DNA from: Hippophae tibetana
Lineage: Eukaryota; Streptophyta; Magnoliopsida; Rosales; Elaeagnaceae
Reading direction: 5' to 3'
DNA length: 64,000 nt
Assembly: GCA_037013495.1 (NCBI GenBank)
Contig: CM072812.1
Location: 70,253,340 to 70,317,339, forward strand
The translations under genes and the position numbers were made by a program. Below, piece after piece: positions 46,085 through 59,894 of this stretch (the first letter of the stretch is position 1; each line of letters starts with the position of its first letter). The notes under the pieces are model-generated. The model was not told the DNA's origin, searched no databases, and saw nothing but the letters and a program-made list of their open reading frames with translations.

Positions 46085-47141
46085 AAACTTGATGACTCTG
46101 AAATCATCTAGATGCTTCTGCAACCCACAACAAGAAAAGCAGGTTGAAGTCTCCTTCAATTGTAGGAACATCAACCAACATGTCATGCTTAATATATGCT
46201 AAAACTACAGCAGAAGTTTGGGCCCATCTCCAAGAGCATTTTTCTCAAGATAATAATTTGAGAATTTATCAGATAAAATGGGACATTGTTGAGCATATAG
46301 ACAGGGACATCAGTCTATTTCATTCTACTGTACAAAGCTTAAAGCTTTTTTCGGATGAACTCTCTTTTTACCATGAGACACTATCATACACATGTGTCGG
46401 GTTGGAGAAACTCAACAAAAGGGATGAGAAGGAGATAGTCATAAAAAATTTCATGGGACTGAATCATAATTATATTGCTGTTAGTGGACAAATCTTATGG
46501 ATATAATCTCTACCTAATACTCGTCAAGTTTATTCACTAGCTTGTTCTACAACAAGAAAAGCAGGTTGAAGTCTCTGTCAATTGTAGGAACATCAACCAA
46601 CATGCCATGCTTTCAGATCAGAACATCAAGACAACTCAAGCACATCAAGTTCAAAAGCAAAAGAAGTCACTGCACTGCTCTTATTGTGATCATGATTATC
46701 ACATTATTTAGAAGTGTTAGCAACTATATGGCTTTCCAATAGGTCACAAACTTCATTGGAAGAATGTGTAGCCTCCCAATCAAATCTAGTCAAATGAAAA
46801 CGATAAGAAGGTGGAAACAAGAAAAGCATTGAAGATAGACACAAAATTTCTTTCAACAAGTGATGGACCAAGGCTGACAACAGGTATCATCACTCCATCA
46901 TCTAAAAAATTTCCATTTGCCTCACACTACTAGAATTCATGTTGAATTATTGATAGTGGAGCCATAAATCACGTGACTTCCTCAAATAAATTATTAGATC
47001 TGAATTTTTTTTTCCGAGATATCCATCATTAGCTTACCGAATGGTGCCCAGACACATATTGAGTCAATTGGTTCGTTGCATATTACACCCCATATTAATT
47101 AAAATTGATAAAATCCGCATAGTTCCACAATCTCGAGTTAA
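46085..47141 (+). pseudogene. Copia-1 gag and protease remnants
   Basis: The frame 46144-46506 is Copia gag: TTAEVWAHLQEHFSQDNNLR, then YQIKWDIVEHIDRDISLFHS and a FSDELSFY segment. A short part of it (GTSTNM..C with the sequence before it) recurs at 46548-46610 in direct repeat. The protease motif LLIDSGAINHVTSSNKLLDL follows at about 46945, then a SLPNGAQTHIESIGSLHI strand. The chromovirus interrupts directly afterwards. Fossil coding. Confidence 0.85.
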
Positions 47142-49439
47142 TTTACCGTCGTGCCCAAAATGTTAGTACATCATTAGGAAAATTAAATGAGTATTAATAG
47201 CACAATATCAAATAATACAAGAATATAATAAGGTTGGATAAATTTAGATAATTATAAACATGAGTGGAGACCCATAACAATTCGAATATAAAAAGAATAT
47301 TACAAAATTGGTTCAATAAAATAACAAGAATTCACTGTATATTTGCATGAAAAAAATTGAATGATGTTAGGATCAAGTAAGTTTAAAGAGAACAATTCTG
47401 CATAACTAAGTTGAAGGATTCCGAGGAAAAATTATATGAATAAGAATCAAGATCAAGGAGTTTAATACAAGAAAATGACAAATGAGGGTAAGGTTTGGTA
47501 TGAGAATCTATATATGAATCTCTAATGATCTCAAATATGTTATGTACCTAGCATATTTCCAAACAATAATAACAATTATACATTCATCCAAAGATCTATC
47601 TCAATATCTCATTTTTCACTAACTACAAAAGAAAGGACACTCAAGCTTATGTTCAAACGATATTATCAACTTCCAAGCTATCTACTGCTTGTCGTTTGAA
47701 AAGATAGAAAATAAAGAACGAACTTTCGCCCATCATAGTTATTCCGGCCTATAATTTATACAATCATTATCAATAGTATAATCAAATACACAAATACATA
47801 AGTATTCATAAAATAATTATATATTTAACTATTCAAATGATTATATTTGAATATGAGCACATTGTATTAAAATTTAAGTTAAATCAAATAGTTTGTAAGA
47901 TTCAAAGTCTATAAAATTCAAGTTAAGAATTAAATCACATAACTCATGGGGTGAGAATAATAAACTTTTTCATACATAAATATTAAATATATATGGTAAA
48001 CCATATCAGTTTAAAAAAACATGAAAAACACACATGCACCTAACTTTGATCCCTCGTTTTGTGTCCCAAAATGAGTTATCCCTTGTCCTAGGACTATGGC
48101 CCATATATTCACTATCTTGTGTCCTAAAAATAGACCATCGTGTATCCCAAGATGTAGTATTTGTCTCAAGAATATGTGCAAACTTAAGGGTACAACGCTT
48201 GGCCTTATCATTACCATATTGATCTCAAGCACATACATTATAAAGTATTCACCCTAACATTTATAGAACACATTACAAAATACCACAAATTTGCAACACT
48301 TTAAAACCAACATTCAAAAATATTTTATTACATATTAGTATTACATATATAAATTATAAACTTCACATTTTTAAAACTTATATTGTAAAGTAAATGTTAA
48401 ACTTTTAAACTCGTCCAGATTTTTAAAACGTTTATGGACTTATTGTTTTTCAAATAGATTCACAAAAACCAAAATTAACATTTATCAATTAATATATTTA
48501 AATATCATATTTAGAACATTTTGGAATAACTCTATTTGAGTAACCACTCACTTGAATTTTGACTCCCACCACAAAGTATTCTTTCTTAGGTTTCAAAACA
48601 ATCTCAATTCCTATGGATTACAATTCCATGATAATAATTCTTTTACAATTCACCAAATTGTTCTTATGACTCATGAAATACAAAATTTGGATAATCACCC
48701 AATTTATACTTGATATATTTAATATAGGGTGACAAATTTCATTCAAAATAATAATAAAACACATTTTCAACCTAAACATAATCTTTTTAATTTCTTTGAC
48801 CAAAGATAAGAATCAAAGTTAAAAATCTCAAATATAAATATTTTATATTATAATCAAATCTAAGAATAAAGCACTCAAGTTTAAAATAAAAATAAAGTAT
48901 TCATATTAATTTTAAAATATAATTTATCATCAAATACTAATAATATAATCAATCACGATATAATTAATTATTTTTATTTTCTTATTAAGTAAAATAATTA
49001 ATTATTTTTGGATGAAATGGAATATCTAAAATACATGATTTTCCTCTCTTTTCTTTCCCCCTTTTCTTCCTTTTCCTTTCATTTTTCCTTTTTTACTTCT
49101 GGTCTCTTCTCTTTCTTTCTTTTTTTCCTAGAGCTCCATCATTTTCTTCATTTTCCTTTCTCCTTTCTTTCTTTTGTTTTATTATTTCACTTAATTAAAA
49201 TCCACACTTTGGCAGGGTTCAATTTTTTTATAACTTCCTTAATAAAATTACCTATTTTCCCATTTAAAAGAAATGTAAATAAAATTATGAATTTGCGACA
49301 AACAAATTAATTTAACTTTAATATCTAATTTACTCATTTTTAGTTATACTTAGGGACTAAAGTCCTTAATCTCATCTCCTTAAAAGAAAATTTCATCATT
49401 AAAATGTAATAATCAAAAAAGAACTACCTTAGTTAAATA

Positions 49440-50141
49440 GAGGGTATTTATCTTGCAACTCTAACTCAATTTCCAAGTTGCATCTTCAACTACGTGATGT
49501 TGCCACAACACTTCTACCAATTTAATTTCTCTTCTTTGAAATCATCAAATTTTCTAGTCCACAATCTAAGCTAGCTCTTCTTCGTACAAAGAATCCTCTT
49601 GTAACGAGATTTTAGACCCGTTAAGAACATAGATGGGATCTAGTTCCTATTTTTATAACATTGAAACTTGAAATACATTAAGTACTTGAGAAAGGTTAAA
49701 AGGAAACTATAATTCATACGCTACATTTCCCACTCATTTAATAATATGAAAAAGGTCCAATATATCTAGGAGTTATTTCCCTTTGAGTCCAAAACACGTG
49801 TTTCCCTTTTTCGGTGCAACCTTAAGGAATACAAAATCACCTATTTGAAACTCTAAAGGTCTTCTTTTATCAGCATAACTTTTTAGATGGCTTTGTGCTC
49901 TTTGAACATTCTTCCTTATCATACTACACTTGTCAATTTTTTCTTGTATATCCTTTGGTCCTAGTACACTATAATCTTCTGGCTCAGTCCAACATAAGGG
50001 TGAATGACAAGATCGACCATACAACACTTCAAACAAAGCCATTTCAATACTTGAATGGTAACTATTATTATAAGAAAAATCAACCAATGAAAAATGTTTT
50101 GACCAATCACCAATGTATTCCATCACACATGCTCTAAGCAT
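49440..50141 (-). pseudogene. Chromovirus integrase C-terminus remnants
   Basis: The minus-strand frame 50141-49773 holds HFSLVDFSYNNSYHSSIEMA and LFEVLYGRSCHSPLCW, then QSHLKSYADKRRPLEFQIGD with FVFLKVAPKKG. This is the usual C-terminal half of a Tekay/Del-type integrase. Further on (49772-49440) an NVFQVSML segment and a VLWQHHVVEDATWKLE-like chromodomain-region ending remain. Fossil coding. Confidence 0.88.
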
Positions 50142-50199
50142 ATCTTCTAAAATTTTAATTACTCATAATCATCCCTCCATTCAAACTTTACAAACTCTC

Positions 50200-51060
50200 T
50201 TGTCAAAAAAGTAAGTGGATTCATAATTTTACAAAAAATCTTGGAAAAATCTTTGATAATATCAACCGAATTAGAGGAAACTCTTTATTTCAATCATATG
50301 CCTTAGTTTTTCCCAATTCAACACTACTTTCAATCTTGGAAGGAACAACCGAGATTCCATTTCATGAGACAACATGCCCAAGAAATTTAATCTTCTTCAT
50401 CTAAAAATCACTTTTCAAATTTATCGTACAATTGATGATCCCTTAATGTTTGTAAAACAAACCTCAAATGTTGTTTATGAACGTTCCTCTCAAATTATCG
50501 AGTAAATAAGTATCTCATCAATGAAAAAAATTCAAAAAGTATCAAAACACCCAATTTATAAGGTGCATGAAAGTTGTGGAAGCATTTGTTATTCCAAGTA
50601 GCATTAACAAAATTTCAAAATGACCATAACAAGTTCGAATAGTTGTCTTTGGTATATATACCTCATTATTACACAATTGATGATAAATATATCTCAAATC
50701 AATCTTTGAAAATAACTAGCGCCTTCCAACTGATCAAACAATTCATTTTCTGGGGAAGGGGTACTTATTCTTAATGGTTACCCTTTTCAATTTATGGTAA
50801 TCGATACATAAAAGAAATGTTATATCTTTCTTCTTCACAAATAAGATTGGAGATCCCCGTGGAGAAGTACTTGGATGAATAAAATATGTTCTCATCAAAT
50901 CTTCTAATTGTTCATCTAATTCTTGTTTCTCAACAGAAGCCATATGATATAAAAAGATTGACGTAGGTTCAATTCTTGGATAAACTTCAATGATAAAATT
51001 AATTTCCCTTTTTGGTGACAACCTAGGTAACTCTTTAGGAAAAAATATCCAAATACTCAT
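50200..51060 (-). pseudogene. Chromovirus reverse transcriptase remnants
   Basis: The minus-strand frame 51060-50743 has [40 protein letters not shown], then [19 protein letters not shown] and [20 protein letters not shown], the first conserved blocks of Gypsy reverse transcriptase. Decayed later blocks run down to about 50200 (FFIDEILIYS, corresponding to the catalytic FIDDILIYS box). Fossil coding. Confidence 0.88.
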
Positions 51061-52560
51061 TGATCACTAGAATATTAGTAAGATTTTCCTTTCACTTATC
51101 ACTTCCCTCAATCGTAGATAACCACGCAAAACTATCTCAATTCTTTCTCTCATCCAGATAACACTTAACGAAAGAACTTGAAGAAATGATGTCACATTCA
51201 CCAAGAAATTGAACTTTGATTCTATTCTCTATAAGGATAGTTACTTTCTTTTAAAAACAATATACTACAGCTTGATACCTTGTCAACCAATCCATATCCA
51301 GAATAATATCAAAGCAATCCATATCTAAGGGTATTAAGCTTGCAATAAACTTATGAACAACTACTTAGATAACACAATTTCTATGCAATTAATATTTTTT
51401 AGAAGCTATCCCTAAAGATGTAGTCAAATTCAATGGAATCTCTATGGTTTTTACATTTAATCTTAATAACCTCATAAAATAGTTGGAAATAAAAAAATGG
51501 GTAACACCAATATTATACAAAACATGAGGCTATGAATGTAAAATAAGTATAATACCTTTTACCACTATACGTGAGTCAAACCCTGTCGATTATGATCCAA
51601 CTATTGTGAAAACTCTTCCCTAAGTCAGAGGAGCTTTTTCTTTTCCTCTACCTTATTGTTGATATCATTATTGCTATTATGGAGCATAATATGAACCATG
51701 TACTTTCTTTCTTATTGGTTGAGGTTGTAAGTGTTTGTAATAAAGTAACAACGAGTGTTATGTTTGTCGCGTAGACCCTACTACATTAGAATCTTGCTAG
51801 GTAGTGTTCCCTTGAGTACTCTAAGAAAATTGTCGTTGAGGACAATGTCTTATGATATTCCCAAGTTAGCCATATCCATAACAAATGTATGGCGTAAAAT
51901 GAGGACTCCCAAATGAACTTTTACCTGATGATCCACTATTTGAACTACCCCTCTTGTTTCTTCAAACCCGTCTTTAGATTTATGAGTTTGGCCCATAAAA
52001 GACATTACATCTTTGTTGACCCGCTCAATCCAATAGGCTGCTACAACAACCTCATCATAGCTTTGAAGTCCCAAATATAAAACATGCACATAGATAACAG
52101 AATGAAGGCCACTTCTGTCAATTGGAATGATATGTAATCCAAATCTTGAGAGCTAAGTAATTTTAATTCATATTTATCCACGAGCATTTGTCCTTGTACC
52201 AAGTTAACAAATTCTTTCAATTTGACGGTCCGCACTACCTCAATAAAAAATTACAATAAAACACATCTTCAAAACTTTGCATAGTTATAGTACTAACATT
52301 TAGATTACGAGAAATAAAATTTCACTAATAATTAGCATTTTCTGACAAGGCATAAGAAACTACACTTGCTTGGAATTTTGTGGGAATCTCAAAGGTATTT
52401 AATATTTTTTTCACTTCCCACTTCATCAGAGTCAGCTACCTTGTCAAAATGAAAAAGGTTCATTTCCTTAATTTCTTTTAGATAGTAGGCCTTCCCACAT
52501 TTTCCACATGTGCCTTTATTAATAGGAGCAACAATTTGATTGGAACTTTAACTAATGTTA
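51061..52560 (-). pseudogene. Chromovirus gag and protease remnants
   Basis: At 52235-52041 (minus) the gag segment KLKEFVNLVQGQMLVDKYEL matches the EFxxLxQGxMSVxEYexKF block of chromovirus gag. The stretch 51300-51230 has the MDWLTRYQA-like sequence that follows the protease in Tekay elements. Intervening sequence is decayed. Fossil coding. Confidence 0.65.
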
Positions 52561-55292
52561 TTATTTGAAAGAGGCATGCAGAAAGAAAAATATTTAAGAT
52601 ATTAGTCAAGCTACCAAAGTCCAAAGACTTGGTTACCTCCCATGTGATCATAACGGGGCTCTAATAAAAAAATGCCATGCCTAAAAATTTAAGGACGTGA
52701 TTAGGAAATTAAATGAGGATTAATAGCACAAGATCAAACAATATAAGAACATAACAAGGTTGGATAAAATTTAGATAATTATAAGTATGAGTGGAGACCT
52801 AGAACAATAGGAATATAAATAGAACATTAAAAAATTGGTTCAGTTAAATATCAAGAATTCACTAAATATTTATATGAGAACAATTAAAAGATCAACCTAT
52901 AGAGTCAAATAAGTTTAAATAGAACAATTGTGTATAAATAAGTGACAATACTTGATATTATCTTGTGAAAAATCAATAAGGAAGATTTAAGTAAGTTCTT
53001 ATCATTTAACTATATTGAAGGCCTGAAAAAATTATATGAATAAAAATTAAGATCAAGTAGTTTAATAAAAGAAAATGATAAATCAAAGTAAGGTCTGATA
53101 CGAGAATCTATGTATGATTCTCTAATGATCTCAAACATTCCACACTACCTCAGTATATTTCAAAACAACACTAATAATTATACATTCATCCATAAATATT
53201 TTTTAATATCTCAGTTTCTACTAACTACAAAAAACATTACACTCATGCTTCTGTCTAAATGATCTTGTCAAGCTTCAAGTTATCGACTACTCGTCATTTG
53301 GAAAGATAGAAAATAAAGAATGAACTTTCACCCTATAGAATTATTCTAATATATAATTTATATAATCATTATCATTAGTATAATCAAATACTGAAATACA
53401 TAAGTAATTACAAAATAAATATATATTTAGTTGCTTAAATGATCTTATTTGAATATGAATAACTTATATTAAAATTTAATTTAAATCAAACAGTTTGTAA
53501 GATAGTTAAAGTCCATAAAATTCCAATTTAAAAGTAAACCAAATAATTCATGGGGTGAAAATAAATAAACTTTTTCCTACATAAATATTAAATTTCCCTA
53601 TTCAACCATACCGGTAAAAGAATAATATCAAAACACACATGTACGTACCTTTGATCCTATGTTTCAAGTCGCGGAATGAGTTGTCGCTTGTCCTAAGACT
53701 ATGGCCCATAGATTTGCTATCCTATGTCCCAAGATAGACCATTCCTTATTCTAAGATGTAGTCTTGTGTCCTAGGACATTGCAAACCTCAAGGTACAACA
53801 CTCCCTTGAATTATTACATTAATATAGAACAACTTTGTAACACCTTAAAACATTCATCCCGATATTTATAGAACATATTATAAAGTACCACAACTTTGTA
53901 ACACCTTAAAACTAATATTCAAAAATATTTCATTACATATTATTATTATATATATAAGTTATTAACTTCACATTTTTAAGACTCATGTTACAAAATAAAT
54001 ATTAAACTTTTAAACTCATCCAGATTTTTAAAAGCTTTATTAACTTATTCTTTCTCAAATTTATTCACATAAACTAAAGTTCACAACTATCAATTAATTT
54101 ATTTAAATATTATATTAAGAACAAATTTTGGAATAATTTTACCTGAAAAACTACCCACTTGAATTCCGGCTTCAATCACAAAGTTTTTTTCTTTGGTTCC
54201 ACAAAATTGTCAATTCTTATGGATCACAACTCCATAACATTAATTATTTTACAATTCATCCTATTTTTTCCATCACCCGTGAAATATATAATTTAGATAA
54301 TAACTCAATTCACACTTGACATACTTAATATAGAATCACAAATGTTATTCAAAAAGATTATAAAACTAATTTTTAACCTAAACATACCTCTTTTTATTTT
54401 CTTTGGTCATAGATAAGTAAATATTTTATATTTAAATCATATCTAAGAATAAAGTACTCAAACTTAAAATAAAGTATCCACATTAATTTTAAAATATAAT
54501 TGATCATCAAGTCATAATAATATAAGCATGCATGATATAATTAAATATTTTCATTTTATTATTAAGTAAAATAATTAATTACTTTTAAATTTAATAAAAA
54601 TTACAATTCTTAAGTTCCAAAAAGCTCCAAAACTCTTTAAAATAGTCAATGAATAATGAATTTCCTATATACTAAAATCAAAACTCAAAATTTAACAAAT
54701 TGAGACTACAAAGGCTAAAATTATCACTTTATTAAAATAATTATATTTAATTCGAATTTATTAAAAAAAACTCATATATTTAAATTATTTAAACCAACAT
54801 GAAACTAAGAATTCAAAGAACTCTTAAAATATCAAACCACGTTCATATTTTAATTTTGAAATACTAGATAAAATTACATGCATAGTTCTAATATACAAAA
54901 ATAAGTAAAATAAATAATATTAAATGAAAATATAATTAAATAATATTAAAGATCATATTTTTTTAATTTTACCTATTTTCAAACAAAGATTTAGGGTTTA
55001 ATTTTAACTATGTTTCTCTCTCTTTTCTTTCCCCTTTTTTTTTTTCCTTTTCTTTCTTTCCCTTTCCCTTTCTTCCTTCTTCTCTATCTCTTATTTTATT
55101 ATATCACTTAATTAAAACACTGATAACCAGCCCACGCTTTTGGGGTTCAATTTTTTTAACTTCCTTAATTAAATTACCTATTTTCCAATTTAAAAGAAAT
55201 GTAAATAAAATTATGAATTTGATATTAGACAAACAAATTAATTAAAATTTAATATCTAATTTACTCATTTTTGGTTATACCCTTACATTTAT

Positions 55293-57172
55293 CAGCTAGT
55301 AAACTAACATGAGCATCAAAATGTATAGTAAAATTCTTTTCCAATTTTTATGTTGTGCAAGATGCAACTACGAGGAAGACAATTGGCTTGGGCAGGTAAC
55401 ATAATGGCCTCTATTACCTAGTATAAGAACAAAATCTAGCCTTGGCCAATACCATTCACAAACATTCCAATCTTTGACACCAGCGTATTGGGCATCCATC
55501 ATCATCTGATCCTCTTCAAGTTCGTACTTAAATTAACCCCACAATTTATTTGGATTCTAAGCATGATTTAGAAAGTTTTCCTTTAGACTCGATTGTCTTT
55601 TCCATCTAATGTATTTTCTTCTCAAGCAATTATTAATTTGATACATGGTGACATTTGGGGACGACATTAAATAAATTCTCATTCTGGGACTCGTTATTTC
55701 TTAAAAGGTGTTGATGATTTTACTAGATATACTTCGTTACATTTCATGAGTTTGAAATCTTAAATACAAGGAATATTATAATCTTTTATTTCTAAGGTAG
55801 GAACACACTGATTGTCAAATTAAAACCCTTCGTGTTGATAATGGTACTAAATTTGTATTTTTATATGGGAATAAGTCTTTGTTTCCAAAAAACTTGCCAT
55901 TGAAATTTTTGGGAGAAAGTTTCCAAATAGCTTGTTATTTAATTAATCGCTTACCCACACCACTTCTTTTTGATAAATCATTTTACCTGCTTCTCCACCT
56001 ATTTATAACCATCTTCTAACCTTTGGATGCCTTTGCTATGCCACTAATCTTCTACTTGCGCATAAATTTGATCAAAGAGCCAATCGTTGCATATTTGTTG
56101 GTTACCCTCTTGGGCAAAGGGGTTATCTAGTTTATGATCTTGCAATTGATAAATTATTTTCATCTCAAGATATTGTCTTTTATGAACATATCTTTCCATT
56201 CCCCACTAGTACATATATAATAAAAACAACATGATAAGGTTGTTCTTTGTTTTTCATACAGATCGGATGAACAAATCACCATAGATATAACTAACCATAT
56301 ACTGATGATCACTTCTTGTCTCTACCAGCCTTATCTCCATCAATTATGCATGCCTCAAATGACTATACCTCACAATGATACCACTTTGCCACGATTGCTA
56401 CTTGCTATTCTAACCGCATCAAATAACCAAATGTTAAATTGTAAAGTTTCCATCTCTGCCACAAGGCAAAAGTTACTCCCATCCAATCTTCTTCCTCTTT
56501 AGGTACGTGTCATCTCTTACCTTGACATATTTCTTAGGCACATTGTCACCAAAATATCAAAATTTTGTTTGTGTTATCACTACATTTATGGAACCTATAA
56601 CTTATTGGATCTAAAATGGTAGGAAACTTTGGCCACATATTAAATGCTCTTGAATAAAACCACACTTTAGATATTACCACACTACCTTTTGGTCCTCATC
56701 CAATCGAGTACAAATGGGTGTACAAGATTAAACATAACTTTGATGGTATAGTTAAGTGATATAAAGCTAGGTTAGTGGAAAGTCTTTACATAATACACAA
56801 AAGGGATTTACTATAAGGAGACATTTGCTTTTGTGGCCAAGTTAACTATAATTCATTACTTACTTGCTGTAAGTGGAGTTTGAAATCCATTACTTCAACA
56901 AATGGATGTTCAAAATACATTCCTCTATGGTGATTTTCTCGAGGATGCTTATATGTAAATGCCTCCCAATTTTCGTTGATAGAAGGAGATACGTATGGTT
57001 TATCGACTAAACAAGTCACTATATGAGCTTAAACAAGCCTCTTATAGCTATTTTAAAAAAAAAATTCACTACTATCCATTAACATAGCTTTCATCAGTCT
57101 AGAGATGACTACTCACTTTTCACAACAATCTTTGAAAATTCTTTCATATGCGTGCTCATCTATATAGATGAC
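55293..57172 (+). pseudogene. Copia-1 integrase and reverse transcriptase (first part) remnants
   Basis: After the chromovirus the protease/pre-integrase part resumes (FFSNFYVVQDATTRKTIGLG, then NGLYYL). The integrase core follows at about 55640-55760 (IHGDIWG, GTRYFLKGVDDFTRYTSLHF with the catalytic Asp), and the post-integrase part at 56020-56200 (LTFGCLCYATNLL, CIFVGYPLGQRGYLVYDLAI, FSSQDIVFYEHIFPF). Reverse transcriptase begins around 56690 (PLGPHPIEYKWVYKI-like) and runs to the YIDDM box at 57160-57174, where the solo LTR is inserted. Fossil coding, many breaks. Confidence 0.85.
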
Positions 57173-57177
57173 ATGAT

Positions 57178-59019
57178 TGATGAGTGCTTAAAAAAATACT
57201 AAAATTACCATGATTTAATATAATTTAATTGATTAAATAGATTTATATTTGTATGATTTTATCATATTTTTATATAAATTTATCTTTTCAAAATAGTAGG
57301 TATTTTTATTATATATCAGGTATTTTCATTCAAAAATAACTTAAAGACTCAATTAAAAATACTGGAGCCAATACATCACAAATATGTTGAGAAAAAATGA
57401 GGAAAAGTCAAAAGGATGGAAAAATTGGATAAAATTAATCAAAACGGTCAAAAATGTCAAAAACGCCAAAATTCTGCGAGCACCAGCACATGAATGCACA
57501 CGCACATGCCCAGCACATGTCCGCACGTAGCTGACACATGCCTAGCACATGCTGCACTAATTTCTGTGTGCTTTAGCACACGCATGCATCGTGTTCCGCA
57601 CACGCCAGCTCATGCTTGTACCATGTCTCACGTGCACCAATCGCTGGTCTACTGTAACTCTCGCACTCCATACGCATGCCAGCCTATCCAAATGCGTCTA
57701 AAATCAATTTTTGAAATATTTTCCTACCTTTTTTGGCCTTTTCTCACTTATAAAAAAACCCTTTTCTCCCTTTGTAAAAAACACACAATTTTCTCAACTC
57801 TTTTTCTCTCTAGAAAAGTTTCTTTTTTTAGTTTTTAGTTTTAAAGCTCATATCTTTCTGAGAAGAACTAGTTATGCTTCAATAGATTTTTAGTTTTTGA
57901 TTCCATAAACAGAAATGCAAAATCTATTTGGAGGTTTTTTAGCAATAGAATTAACATCAAAGTTTTGTAAGGATTCTTTTGAGGTATAATTTTAAAATGA
58001 ATTTTTTGCAGTTATTTTTTTTATTCTTATATGTCATGCTTAATTTGTCTATGATTAAATTTAACATGACTGGTTGTTTATAAATATGATATAATAATAA
58101 CGTTGTTATACTTGCGAAATATTAAATAGGTGAAACATCTCTATAAAATAAATTGATTTTGTTTTTATCTAAGATTTTATATTAAGGATGTTAAAGAGAA
58201 ATATATTATTTTTCATTAAAAACTTAAATCTAAAAATTAGATTTTAAGGTTTAATTATATGATTTGATTTAGAGTAATGCTCTTTTATTTGTTAGTACAA
58301 TCGCTTGGTAGTTAGAGTGAAACTCTATTTCAAAAACAATTATAAGAACTATTATTCAAAAATGTATTGACAACATATTTTTAGTCATGGTTTTAAAACT
58401 TGAAAGTTAGTACTCGGATAATTAAATTCTTAGATGTAATTTAGACACCTTGAATAAAGTTTTAAATGTCTAACCCTATCAAATATGACATTTAAATGAT
58501 TTGTTTTCAATCTCTTAGAAAAAAAATTAATTTAATTAACCAAATTAATTATGAACCTCACACATAAGTGTTAATTGATTTATTTAATTAACAAAGAATA
58601 TCTAACCCCATCAAAGGTGGTATTCATATAAAAAGAGAATCAATATATAAAAATTTATATCTTTAATAACCTAAATAATATAAGCAAGCATAATTAGCTT
58701 AATTAATATATCCTTAAGTACTCCACTTTTATGAATGATAAAAATTTGCATAATTGTTTATTGAATCCATATCTATGTTTAATTTTTATGTTATTAGATT
58801 AGGAAACAAAAAAACCAAAATATTGTAACAGGATGTTTAGGATTTAATTTCATTTTTAAGATTTTGAATGATAAATTAAAAACCACATATATTCCTTCCT
58901 TAGATCAACCTTTGAAACATACTTGTCATTTTCTTTAAAATGATTCGTGCACATGCGAGAATTTTACAAATATAAAACAAAAGTATTTGCAAGATCGACA
59001 TTTCTGATCTTGTCCATCA
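57178..59019 (+). mobile_element. Solo Tat-type LTR (family A) inside Copia-1
   Basis: It starts TGATGAGTGC and ends TTGTCCATCA (TGATG/CATCA tips). It is flanked by the exact 5-bp duplication ATGAT at 57173-57177 and 59020-59024. The Copia reverse transcriptase box reads straight across the empty site (GAC-ATG-ATC-ATA-ACC, DMIIT). It is 1,842 bp long, with the TTCGTGCACATGCGAGAATT terminal block typical of Tat/Athila LTRs and an internal segment rich in CACATGC motifs (57480-57620). Open frames at 57494-57893 are compositional. A solo LTR without internal sequence. Confidence 0.93.
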
Positions 59020-59024
59020 ATGAT

Positions 59025-59894
59025 CATAACCGACAATGATGACAATGCAATTGGTGCTCTTAAAGAGTATTCTACACCAAATTTCATATCAAAATGAAAT
59101 ATACTCTTAACATCTTAGATGAAGCAGGCTTGCTTGGGGGGCCCAAGAATTTCCAGAACCTATTTAAGAAAATATTAAACTTCTACTTATAGTATGAGAT
59201 CTATTGAAGAATCCATCCATTTATAGAAGATCGTTAAGACAATTTATTTATCTTACTATTACAAGGCCAGGGATAAGTTATTCAGTTCACCTTGTAAACC
59301 AGTTTATTCAAGAATTAAAAAAGCCTCCTTTAGATGTTGTCCATCATCCTTTGTAATACCATAAGGGTACATCTGGGGAAGGATTATACTTTCCAACCAA
59401 AGGAAATTTTCTACTAATTGTATTTTGTGATGAAAATTGGCCTCGATGTTCGACCACAAGATGATTTGTGAATGGTTATTGCATTTTTCTTAGAGGATCC
59501 ATTATTTCATAGATAACCAAGAAAAAAAATATTGTGTCAAGGTCCATAGCATATTCAAAATATCAAACTATGGCTTCCTATATGTATGAAATTACTTGGC
59601 TCAAGTATTCGTTGACTAACCTATTAGCAAAAAACCCACAAAATCCAAATTGTTTTGTGATAGCAAAGCAAAGCTACACATTGCTACCAATCTAGTTTAC
59701 CATGAGTTCACTAAGCACATAAAAATTGATTGCCATGTTGTTTGAAAATGAATTCAACTTGAGTAGTTTACTCATGTTCCATTAGCTTGCTAGCTTGTCA
59801 ATTTATCCACTAATCCAATCAATTCTTCATTTTTTTCATTCCCTTCTCAACAAGTTTAGTGTTATTAACATATGCACTCGAACTTGAGAGGGAG
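59025..59894 (+). pseudogene. Copia-1 reverse transcriptase (end) and RNase H remnants
   Basis: The coding resumes just after the solo LTR (ITDNDDNAIGALKE) and reaches RNase H near 59500-59760: a YEITWLKYSL segment, [15 protein letters not shown]-like sequence and [15 protein letters not shown], which corresponds to the conserved HxRTKHIDIDCHFVR motif. It ends with the polypurine tract at 59884-59894. Fossil coding, many breaks. Confidence 0.8.

Larger units (their letters stand above)
47147..55287 (-). mobile_element. Ty3/Gypsy chromovirus (Tekay/Del-like), broken, nested in Copia-1
   Basis: The LTRs are 47147-49353 and 52673-55287; they share GGAAA(A)TTAAATGAG.ATTAATAGCA, GAGTGGAGACC and TTCAATTTTTTTA..ACTTCCTTAAT blocks but differ in length. 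The target duplication is TTTAC (47142-47146) / TTTAT (55288-55292), and the uninterrupted Copia frame across it reads NLSASKL. A decayed primer-binding site (TATTAGAGCC, minus) lies beside the 5' LTR at about 52655-52665. Internal minus-strand remnants: gag, protease, reverse transcriptase and integrase C-terminus. Broken, with well over ten breaks and parts of pol missing. LTR divergence by eye suggests considerable age, though it is younger than Copia-1. Confidence 0.92.

Noticed and set aside
57494-57893. 114-codon frame rich in Cys and His
   Set aside because: It lies in the CACATGC-rich part of a solo LTR; the Cys/His pattern follows from the repeat and does not match a zinc-finger spacing.
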